The position numbers and the translations under genes were made by a program. Positions 1-8,600 of a stretch of 64,000 nucleotides of DNA are shown here, piece by piece (position 1 is the stretch's first letter; every line of letters begins with the position of its first letter). This DNA comes from Corallococcus macrosporus (GTDB taxonomy: Bacteria; Myxococcota; Myxococcia; Myxococcales; Myxococcaceae), in NCBI RefSeq assembly GCF_017302985.1, contig NZ_JAFIMU010000004.1, positions 496,001 to 560,000 on the forward strand, written 5' to 3'. The notes under the pieces are model-generated. The model saw only the letters and a list, made by a program, of their open reading frames with translations, was not told where the DNA came from and searched no databases.

Positions 1-2890
1 TGGAAGAGAGGGCTGCGGCTCAAGTCTCGCGAGGGCTGGAGGACTTCCACCAGCTTCTCGAAGGGGACGTGCTGGTGCTCGTAGGCCGCGAGGGTGGTGG
101 CCTTCACCTGGGAGAGCAGTTGACGGAACGAGTCCTCCGGGCGCACGTGGGCGCGCAACACCAACGTGTTGACGAAGAAGCCGATGAGGCTTTCGGCCTC
201 GGCGTGGGTGCGGCCGGCGATGGGAGAGCCGACGCTGATGTCGTCCTGGCCGGAGTAGCGAGAGAGCAGCAACTGGAAGGCGGAGAGCAGCAGCATGAAG
301 GGCGTCGCGCCCTCCCGCTGGGCGAGGCTTCGCAGCGAGTCCGTCAGCTCCGAGGGGAAGTGTACGGGCAGCGTGGCGCCACGACGCGACTGGACGGGCG
401 GACGAGGACGGTCCGTGGGCAACTCCAGCGCCGAGGGGGCCCCGGCCAGCTGCCGCTTCCAGTAACCGAGCTGCGACTCCAGCGTCTCGCCCTGCAGCCA
501 CTCGCGCTGCCAGAGGGCGAAGTCCGCGTACTGCACGGGCAGCGGCGGCAGTGACGGGGCCCGGCCGCTACTGAAGGCTTCGTAGAGGCTCGCCAGCTCG
601 CGGATGAGGACGCCCATGGACCAGCCGTCGGAGACGATGTGGTGCATCGTCACGAGGAGGACGTGGGAGTCCGCTGAAAGCTTGAGGAGCGCGGTTCGCA
701 GCAGCGGACCGTGAACGAGGTGGAAGGGCTGCCGGGCTTCCCGGGTGGCAAGCCGCACCGTCTCCGCTTCGCGCGCGAAATCGTCCAAGCCAGACAGGTC
801 CTCGACCGGAAGCGCCCACGCAGCCGGCGCATGGATGCGCTGGAAGGGCTGGCCTTCGTGCTCGAAGAAGGTGGTGCGCAGGGCTTCGTGGCGTGCCACC
901 AGTGCCTCGAAGGCACGGCGCAGGGCTTCGACGTCCAGATGCCCCTGGAGGCGGAGCGTGACGGGGAGGTTGTAGGACGCATCGTCCGGCGCCAACTGGT
1001 CGAGGAACCAGAGGCGCTGCTGGGCGAAGGAGAGCGGCTGGGGGCCCTCCGTGCGCGAGCGCGTCAGCGGCGGAAGCCGTGTGCCGGTAGAAGCCCGCTG
1101 CAACTTCTCCGCGAGGGAGGCGATGGTGGGGGCCTCGAAGAGGGCGCGGAGCGGCAACTCCACGTCGAGGGCGGAACGCACACGGGCCACCAGTTGGGTG
1201 GCGAGAAGCGAGTGGCCGCCCAATTCGAAGAAGTTGTCTGTGCGGCCCACGGTGGGCACGCGCAGCACTTCGCTCCAGAGCGCCGCGAGCTTCTCCTCCA
1301 GCGGCGTCACCGGCGCTTCGTAGGCGTGCGACGCACGAAGCAAGCTTGCGTCCGGGGCAGGCAGCGCCTTGCGGTCCACCTTGCCGTTGGACGTGAGCGG
1401 CAGCGTCTCCAAGGAGACGAAGGCGGCGGGCACCATGTACTCGGGCAGGTGCTGCTTGAGGTGGGCACGAAGGGCGGAGACATCGAGCGCTTCGCCCACG
1501 ACGTAGGCCACCAGCCGCCTGTCGCCTGGAGCGTCCTCACGGGCCAGCACCACGGCGTCCTTCACGGACGGGGCGGCACGCAGGGCGCTTTCGACTTCAC
1601 CCAACTCGATGCGGAAACCACGCACCTTCACCTGCGCGTCGATGCGCCCGACGAAGTCCAGTTGTCCATCCGCGCGCCAGCGCACCACGTCGCCCGTGCG
1701 ATAGAGGCGAGCGCCCTCTTCACCCGAGAAGTCGTCCGGCACGAAGCGCTCGGCGGTGAGGCCCGGACGCCCTGCGTATCCACGTGCGACACCCACGCCA
1801 CCGATGTGCAGTTCACCGCGCACGCCCACGGGCACTGGTTGCCCGTGCGGGTCGAGCACGTAGACACAGACGTTCGCCAACGGCTTGCCAATGGACGGGA
1901 CGTTCCCATCCGCGACCACCTCACCCAGCGTGGCGATGACGGTGGCCTCCGTCGGGCCGTAGGTGTTGAGCAACCTGCGCCCCGGAGCCCAGCGCGCGAC
2001 GACATCCGCGGGCAGGGCTTCACCGCCGGAGATGACGGTGCGCAGCTCGGGCAGCCTCTCGGAGGACGTGGCCGCGAGTGCCGCGGGCGTGAGGCTGACG
2101 ACGCTCAACTCCTGCTCGCGCAGCAGCACGGGCAAGGGTGCGCCCGGCATCAACTTCTCCAGCGGCGCGAGCACCAGCGTGGCGCCGTTGCATAGCGTGG
2201 TGAAGATCTCCTCCACCGACAGGTCGAAGCTGAGGCTCGCGAACTGGAGCACGCGGCTGCCGGGCCCGATGCCGTACGCCACTGCCTCGTGGGTGACGAG
2301 GTTGGCGACGCTGCGGTGCTCCACCGCCGTGCCCTTGGGTGTGCCCGTGCTGCCCGACGTGTAGAGCAGGTACGCCATGTTCGCGGGCGTCACGCCCGTG
2401 CTGGGCGCCTCCGTGGGCTCCTTGGCGAGAGCACCGCGCTCCGTGTCCAGGCAGAGCGCCCGGCCATGCAGTGCCACCGGGAAACGGTCCACCAGCGGCT
2501 GCTGCGTGACGAGCACCTGGGCGGCGCTGTCCTCCAGCATGAAGGCCAGCCGCTCACGGGGCAGCAGCGGATCCACGGGCACCCAGGCGCCACCGGCCTT
2601 CAGGATGCCGAGCAGGCCGATGACGATGTCGAGGGAACGCTCGACGCTGAGGGCTACGCGAACTTCCGGGCCAACGCCGCGACGGCGCAGCGCGTGGGCG
2701 AGCTGGTTGGCGCGTGCGTCCAGTTGCGCGTACGTCAGCCGCGTCCCCTCGAACACCGCGGCCACAGCCTCGGGCGTGGCCTGCGCCTGTGCCTCGAAGA
2801 GCGAGTGCATGCACGCTTCCGGGAACGGTGCCCGCGTGGCGTTCCACTCCACCAACACCTGCTCTCGCTCCTTCCCCGTGAGCAGCTGCA
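1..2890 (-). repeat. Segment nearly identical to giant NRPS modules 2-3 (about 26704-29590)
   Basis: Long collinear near-identity, read by eye, between the A-T-C part of the left NRPS and the A2-T2-C3 part of the giant gene. Only scattered substitutions are visible over most lines, for example in the first 550 bases compared with 26704-27250. The match ends in the C-A linker around 2890-2950. On the other side of that point the sequence matches giant C1 (about 32750-34168), more loosely than the A-T-C segment does. Confidence 0.85.
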
Positions 2891-4316
2891 GCGAAGATGC
2901 GTGATGATCAGGCTGCGCGACGGCTTGCTGCAGGAGCACGCGGAGGTGCTGGGCCATGCGGGCGGCGGTGGCAGGGGTGAAGAGGTCGGTGGTGTATTCG
3001 AGGTAGCCCTTGAGGCCCGCGTCCGTCTCCAGCACCTGGAGCGTCAGGTCGAACTTGGCGGAGAAGGTGTCCAGCTCCAGCGCTTCCAGCTTCACGCCTT
3101 CCACGGAGGCCGCGCCGCGGAAGGAGGCCTGGTAGGTGAGCATCACCTGGAAGAAGGGGGTGCGCCCCGGGATGCGCTCGGGCTTCAACTCCTCCACGAG
3201 ACGCTCGATGGGCAATTCCTGGTGCTCTTGCGCGCCCAGCACCGTCTCGCGCACCTGACGCAGCAGCGTGCGGAAGGAGTCGCGGCCCGTCACGCGGGTG
3301 CGAAGCACCTGGGCGTTGACGAAGAGGCCGATGAGGCCCTCCACCTCTCCGCGCGTGCGGCCGGCCATGGGCGAGCCGACGGTGACGTCCTCCTGGCCGG
3401 AGTAGCGGGCCATGAGCAACTGCCAGCCCGTCAGCAGCGCCATGTAGAGGGACGCGCCCTCCTGCTGCGCCAGCGCCTTCAGCGCGTCCGTCAACTCGCG
3501 GGGCAGCAGCACGTCATGCCGGGCGCCTCGGCCGTCGCGGAGGGCGGGACGCGGGAAGTCGGTGGGCAACTCCAGCGCGGAGGGCACTCCGGCCAGCTGC
3601 TGCTTCCAGTAGTCGAGCTGCTTCTCCAGGCGCGAGCCCTGCAGCCACTCGCGCTGCCAGACGCCGAAGTCCGCGTACTGCACGCTCAGCGGCGGCAGCG
3701 GTGCGGGCTGGCCTCGCGCGAAGGCGCCGTAGAGCAGCGCCACCTCGCGCACCAGCAGCGTCATGGACCAGCCGTCGGAGACGATGTGGTGCACCACCAC
3801 CACGAGCAGGTGCTCCTGGGGGGCGGATGTCAGCAGCAGTGCGCGCAGCAGTGGGCCTTGCGCGAGATTGAAGGGCCAGGCCGCGGCTTCACGCGCCAGT
3901 CGCCAGGCCTCGTCCGGCGAGGAGCCCGTGAGGTCCTTGCGCTCCAGGGTGAGCACCGGCTCGGGTGACACCACCTGCACGGGGCCCGAGGCGTCCTCGC
4001 GGAAGGTGGTGCGGAGCACCTCGTGACGGCGCACCACCTCTCGCAGCGCTCGCTCCAGCACGGCCACGTCCAGCGCGCCCTCCAGCCGCACCGCCATGGG
4101 CACGTTGTAGAGAGGGCTGCCGGGTTGCAGCTGATCAATGAACCAGAGGCGCTGCTGGGCGAACGACAGCGGCAGCGGGCGCGAGCGGTCCTGCACCGGG
4201 ATGAGGCCTTGAGTGGAGGTCCCCGCGGCGGCCTTCTGCGCCGCCACCTTCTTGAGCAACTCGGCGCGCTTCTCCGGTGAGAGGTTGGCGATCCGCTTCG
4301 ACAGCTCGTTGCTCAT
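1..4316 (-). CDS. Non-ribosomal peptide synthetase, 5' part (C-A-T-C..., runs off left edge)
   Basis: Multimodular NRPS whose 3' end lies outside the window; about 1438 codons are visible. The start ATG at 4316 is preceded by GGAG eight bases upstream, and an in-frame TGA lies 23 codons further up, so the start is firm. Domains in order: a basic/amphipathic leader (MSNELSKRIANL...), a condensation domain with the HHIVSDGWS active site near 3780, an adenylation domain (core A3 YTSGSTGTPKG near 2350, A10 NGKVDRKALP near 1380), a carrier domain with LGGHSLLATQ near 1215, and most of a second condensation domain (HHIVSDGWS near 630). The ten adenylation pocket residues read D-L-E-S-I-G-T-V-I-K, a code I cannot assign with confidence; Glu at position 239 is often seen with basic residues. 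The first C domain matches C1 of the giant neighbour, whereas everything from the A domain on matches its modules 2 and 3. Confidence 0.95.
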   Translation of the reverse strand, partial: MSNELSKRIANLSPEKRAELLKKVAAQKAAAGTSTQGLIPVQDRSRPLPLSFAQQRLWFIDQLQPGSPLYNVPMAVRLEGALDVAVLERALREVVRRHEVLRTTFREDASGPVQVVSPEPVLTLERKDLTGSSPDEAWRLAREAAAWPFNLAQGPLLRALLLTSAPQEHLLVVVVHHIVSDGWSMTLLVREVALLYGAFARGQPAPLPPLSVQYADFGVWQREWLQGSRLEKQLDYWKQQLAGVPSALELPTDFPRPALRDGRGARHDVLLPRELTDALKALAQQEGASLYMALLTGWQLLMARYSGQEDVTVGSPMAGRTRGEVEGLIGLFVNAQVLRTRVTGRDSFRTLLRQVRETVLGAQEHQELPIERLVEELKPERIPGRTPFFQVMLTYQASFRGAASVEGVKLEALELDTFSAKFDLTLQVLETDAGLKGYLEYTTDLFTPATAARMAQHLRVLLQQAVAQPDHHASSLQLLTGKEREQVLVEWNATRAPFPEACMHSLFEAQAQATPEAVAAVFEGTRLTYAQLDARANQLAHALRRRGVGPEVRVALSVERSLDIVIGLLGILKAGGAWVPVDPLLPRERLAFMLEDSAAQVLVTQQPLVDRFPVALHGRALCLDTERGALAKEPTEAPSTGVTPANMAYLLYTSGSTGTPKGTAVEHRSVANLVTHEAVAYGIGPGSRVLQFASLSFDLSVEEIFTTLCNGATLVLAPLEKLMPGAPLPVLLREQELSVVSLTPAALAATSSERLPELRTVISGGEALPADVVARWAPGRRLLNTYGPTEATVIATLGEVVADGNVPSIGKPLANVCVYVLDPHGQPVPVGVRGELHIGGVGVARGYAGRPGLTAERFVPDDFSGEEGARLYRTGDVVRWRADGQLDFVGRIDAQVKVRGFRIELGEVESALRAAPSVKDAVVLAREDAPGDRRLVAYVVGEALDVSALRAHLKQHLPEYMVPAAFVSLETLPLTSNGKVDRKALPAPDASLLRASHAYEAPVTPLEEKLAALWSEVLRVPTVGRTDNFFELGGHSLLATQLVARVRSALDVELPLRALFEAPTIASLAEKLQRASTGTRLPPLTRSRTEGPQPLSFAQQRLWFLDQLAPDDASYNLPVTLRLQGHLDVEALRRAFEALVARHEALRTTFFEHEGQPFQRIHAPAAWALPVEDLSGLDDFAREAETVRLATREARQPFHLVHGPLLRTALLKLSADSHVLLVTMHHIVSDGWSMGVLIRELASLYEAFSSGRAPSLPPLPVQYADFALWQREWLQGETLESQLGYWKRQLAGAPSALELPTDRPRPPVQSRRGATLPVHFPSELTDSLRSLAQREGATPFMLLLSAFQLLLSRYSGQDDISVGSPIAGRTHAEAESLIGFFVNTLVLRAHVRPEDSFRQLLSQVKATTLAAYEHQHVPFEKLVEVLQPSRDLSRSPLF

Positions 4317-4442
4317 CTTGTGTACTCCGCGCTCGGGGACGCCATCGCGAGCGCCACCCGGGGCGGTGACGTTCGCGAGAACTCAGACCTGCTGCTGATT
4401 CCGGATTGCCCCCTGCGCCGCTCTCCCGGGAGAAGCGCGAGG

Positions 4443-4539
4443 GTGGGTCAAATCCACGCGGATAAGATTATTCCGCCTACGAAGGTCCTGTCATGACCCC
4501 GGCGGAAAGGCGCCCGAATGAATTCAGGTATTTGCGGGA
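4443..4539 (-). promoter_or_regulatory. Promoter region of the left NRPS gene, paralogous to that at 34296-34392
   Basis: A sigma70-like pair reads ATGACA (4494-4489), an 18-base spacer, and TAATCT (4470-4465). Immediately downstream, near the expected +1, is a small dyad GTGG-N7-CCAC (4443-4457). About 27 bases above the -35 there is an imperfect dyad AATTC-AG-GTATT (4521-4532) inside the motif TCCCGCAAATAC (4539-4528, minus strand). All of these elements recur at the same spacing before the giant NRPS gene. Such conservation outside coding sequence supports function, but the binding proteins are unknown. Confidence 0.55.
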
Positions 4540-4731
4540 TTGCTCTGGCTCCCCGGGTTCAGGGAGGGAAGGACGTCCCATGTCCTCCGCAGTGAGACCT
4601 GCTCCTGGAGTCTCCTCCCTGAGGGCGGATGTATCACGCCCCAGACTTCGCCATTGAAACAGCCGCGAGCCACCGTTGAAACCCGATGGCTCATGCCTGG
4701 AAACATGTTTCAGGGGCGCTGCACGAACGGC

Positions 4732-4761
4732 CCCACCGTCGCGACGAGCCGCGACAGTGGG
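4732..4761 (-). terminator. Hairpin after the giant NRPS stop codon
   Basis: A 12-base stem (CCCACTGTCGCG against CGCGACGGTGGG, one U-G wobble) with a 6-base loop begins 25 bases after the TGA of the giant gene. It is a plausible transcription end or attenuation point separating the two NRPS transcription units. No U-run follows, so an intrinsic terminator of the classic type is not proven. Confidence 0.5.
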
Positions 4762-4786
4762 ATCTCACTTCACTTGAAGCTCGACG

Positions 4787-5660
4787 TCAGTGCCCTGTGG
4801 CCTGGCGGGGGGCGCTGCCCGAAACCTGCGTGAGCGCATCCCGCAGACGCTCGATGACAGGCCCGAGGTGCGGGTCCTGCATCAGGGCGTGGTGGCCCCC
4901 CGGGACGGTATGCACGTCCAGGCCGCCGCGGACGAGGGGCTCCCAGCCGCGATGTGCCGGGAGCGTGGCGGGGGCTTCGCCGGCGCTCAAGAGCAGGGCG
5001 GTGCCGTCGTACGGCCGGGGCACGTACTTCTCCTGGGCGAAGAGGTTGGCGCGGAAGACGTTGAAGAGGGCACTTAGCTGCGCAGGCCCGGAGTGCGCAT
5101 CGAGGATGCGCGCCCGGAGCCCTTCCTCCAGCAGGTGGCCCAACATCGTGTCGTCGTCGCCCGCCGCGAGGGCCTCGTCGGAGACGGAAAGCGCCTGACT
5201 GAAAGCCGTCGCGGTGGCGTGAGCGAAGGCGAGCCTTGCGCGGGCCTGGGCGTCGAGGTGCGAGATGCCCTGCGAGGGCTTCGTCAGGCCGGGGACGTGG
5301 GTGTCGATGAGGGCGAGCACATCCACGGCTTCGCCAGCTTCGCGCAACTGCTGGGCCATCTCGTAGGCGACGAGTCCACCCAGGGACCAGCCTCCGAGTT
5401 GGTAGGGCCCGTGAGGCTGCACGGTGCGGATGGCCTCGATGTAGAGGGTGGCCATCTCCTCGATGGACTCCGCGACGGGACGGCCGTCGAGGCCGCGCGA
5501 CTGGAGGCCGTAGACGGGCAACGAGGGCCCCAGGCGGCGCGCCAGCTCCGAGTAGGCGAGGACGTTGCCGCCGCCAGGGTGGACGAGGAAGAAGGGCCGG
5601 TGGCCGGGCTCGCCGCGCTCCATCGGGACGAGGGGCGTCCAGGCCTGCGAGTCCTCGCGG
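4787..5660 (-). other. Domain: terminal type I thioesterase of the giant NRPS
   Basis: Residues about 9500-9793. It opens with FFLVHPGGGNVLAY, contains the nucleophile elbow GGWSLGG near 5390, an acidic residue in LALIDTHVP and a catalytic-type histidine in GGHHALM near the end. It releases the finished chain from carrier 9 by hydrolysis or macrocyclisation; the sequence does not decide which. Confidence 0.9.
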
Positions 5661-8600
5661 AGCACCTGGGCGAGCTGCTCGACGGTGGGCTGCTGGAAGA
5701 GGACGGAGAGGGGGAGCGTCTGGCCCAGATGCTCGCGGACAGCGGCGACCATGCGCACGGCGAGCAGCGAGTGGCCGCCAAGTTCGAAGAAGCTGGTGCG
5801 GACGCCGACGGAGCGGACGCCGAGGACGTCCTGCCAGATGCGCGCGAGCTGCATCTCGAGGGTGTCACGGGGGGCGACGAAGTCCCGGGCCTCGACGGCG
5901 TGGGCGTCGGGTTCGGGCAGGGCCTTGCGGTCCACCTTGCCGTTGGCGTTGAGCGGCAGGACGTCGAGAACGAGGAGGGCGGAAGGCACCATGTACTCGG
6001 GCAGCCGCTGCTTGAGGTGGGCCTTGAGCGCGTCGGAGTCCACTGCGTGGCCTTCGCGAGCGGTGACGTAACCGATGAGGCGCTTGTCCGTGTCCGAGCC
6101 CTGGGCCACGACGACGGCCTCGTTGACGCCCGTGAATGCACGCAGTGCCGCTTCGATTTCACCCAGCTCGATGCGGAAGCCGCGCACCTTCACCTGGAAG
6201 TCGACGCGACCGAGGAAGTCGAGCGTGCCGTCCTCCCTCCAGCGGGCCTTGTCGCCCGTGCGGTAGAGGCGTTCGCCAGGACTGGTGGCAAAGGGGTGCG
6301 GAACGAAGCGCTCCGCGGTCAGGTCCGGGCGGTGGAGGTAGCCCCAGGCGAGACCCTGGCCACCGACGTACACCTCTCCCGCGACGCCTACCGGCACAGG
6401 GTGCAGGTGCGCGTCGAGCACGTAGACGGTGGAGTTGGAGAGCGGCCGACCAATGGGCACTGCGCCGTCCACCACCGAGTCGCGGTGCATGCTGAACGTC
6501 GCGGAGAAGGTGGTGTTCTCCGTGGGGCCGTAGCCGTTGATGAAGGTGGTGCCTTCGGGGATGCGCGAGAGGTGCTCCCGCACGCGAGCAGCGGGTAGCA
6601 CGTCGCCACCAGCAAGCGCCTGACGCACGCCTGCAAGGGCTTCGCCCTGGTGCAGTGCCATCTGCTCGAAGAGGGCCGCGGTGAGCCAGAGTGACGTCAC
6701 GCGGTGGTGACGCAGCTGCGCGGCCAGTTCCTCCAGCGAGAGGGCGTGAGGCGGAGCAAGGACGAGCTTCGCGCCATGCAGCAGTGCGCCCCAGATTTCG
6801 AGCGTGGAGGCGTCGAATGCAACCGGAGCCGCCTGGAGCCAGACCTCGTCGGGCCCGAAGCGCATGAACGAGTTGCCCAGCACCAGGCGGGTGATGCCCC
6901 GGTGGGGCACGGAGACGCCCTTGGGACGACCTGTGCTGCCCGAGGTGAACATGACGTAGGCCAGCGCCTCGCCGTCCACGCGGACATCCGGTGCATGCGT
7001 GGGCAGCGCGGCAATGACGTCCCGCTGCGCATCCAACAAGACGCGGGTGCCGGAGGCAGGCAGCAGTGACGCGAAGGGCTGGTGCGTCAGTGTCACGCTG
7101 ACGTCCGCATCTTCCAAGAGCGCAGCGATGCGCTCCACGGGGGCGTTGCGGTCCACGGGTACGAAGGCCGCGCCCACCTTGAGGATGGCGAGCAGCGCGG
7201 TCACCATTTCGAAGGAGCGCTCGACGGCGAGGCCGACGCGTGCGCCCGGGACGACGCCCAGCGAGCCCATGTGATGGGCCAGCTGGTTCGCGCGTGCGTC
7301 CAACTGCTCATACGTCAGCGTGTCATCTCCCAGCACCAGCGCGACGGCGTCAGGCGTGCGCAGGACCTGCCGGGCGAAGTGGACGTGGACGGGGAGGTCC
7401 GTCGGGCTGACGGCCACGGTGTCATTCCACTCCACGAGGATGCGCTGACGCTCTTCGTGGGAGAGGAGGGACAGTTCCGCCACGGACTGCTCAGGCTTCG
7501 CGGCGATGGCCTCCAGCAGCGTGCGCAAGTGGCTCGCCATCCGCTCGATGGTGCCCTGCTTGAAGAGGGCAGTGCTGTACTCCAGCGTGCCGCGCAGGCC
7601 TTCAGTGCCTTCGGTGAAGAAGACACTCACGTCGAACTTCGACGTGGAGTGGGTGGCCTCCAGGCCTCGCAGCCGGAGGTCCGGCAGGCGCACGTCCTCG
7701 GTGGGCACGTTCTGGAGCGCCAGCAGCGTCTGGAAGAGCGGCGTGTGGCTGAGGCTGCGGGTCGGCTGCAAAGCCTCCACCAGCTTCTCGAAGGGCACTT
7801 CCTGGTGCTCGTAAGCCTCCAGCACCGTGGCACGCACCTGCTTCAGCAGCGTCCTGAAGGACTGGCCCTCGTCCACCTTCGCGCGAAGGACGAGCGTGTT
7901 GACGAAGAAGCCGATGAGGCCTTCTGTCTCCGCACGGGTCCGGCCGGCGATGGGCGAACCCACGCTGACGTCGTCCTGGCCCGTGTAGCGCGCCATGAGT
8001 CCCTGCCAGGCGGCCAGTAGCACCATGAAGAGCGAGCCGCCTTCCCGGTGAGCCAGGCCGCGCAGGGCCTCCGTCAACTCACGCGACAGGGTGAAGCTGA
8101 AGGTGGCACCCGCGGTGCTCCGGATGGCCGGGCGGGGGAAGTCAGTCGGCAGCTCCAGCACAGCAGGCGCGCCGGAGAGCTTCGTTTCCCACCAGGCGAC
8201 TTCCTGCCGCAGCGTCTCACCCGAGAGGGTACGGCGCTGCCAGTCGGCGTAGTCCGCGTACTGTACGGGAAGGGCAGGAAGAGGCGACGGCTGTTCCGCG
8301 GAGAAGGCTGAGTAGAGGGCGGTGATTTCCCGCACCAGGACGCCCAGCGACCAGCCGTCTGAGACGATGTGGTGCATCGTGACGACAAGGACGTGCTCGG
8401 TTTCGCCCAGCTTGAAGAGCAGCGAGCGGAGGAGGGGACCCGTGCGCAGGTCGAAGGGCCGGCGCATCTCCACTTCCACTCGGGCCCGCGTCTCGGACTC
8501 GCGCTGCGCTTCAGGCACGTCCGAGAGGTCCACGATGGCCAGGGGCTGGTGGCCGTCAGGATGGATGATCTGGACCGGTGTCCCCTCCACCTGGGCGAAG

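Larger units (their letters stand above)
4317..4786 (-). other. 470-bp intergenic region between the two NRPS genes
   Basis: Non-coding spacer. From right to left it holds a strong hairpin just after the giant NRPS stop, an imperfect palindrome CCTGGAAACATGTTTCAGG at 4696-4714, two TTGAAAC direct repeats near 4654 and 4674, then a promoter region that is homologous to the one in front of the giant gene. The final stretch of roughly 140 bases before the ATG is an untranslated leader. No convincing open reading frame with its own ribosome binding site is seen. Confidence 0.7.
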
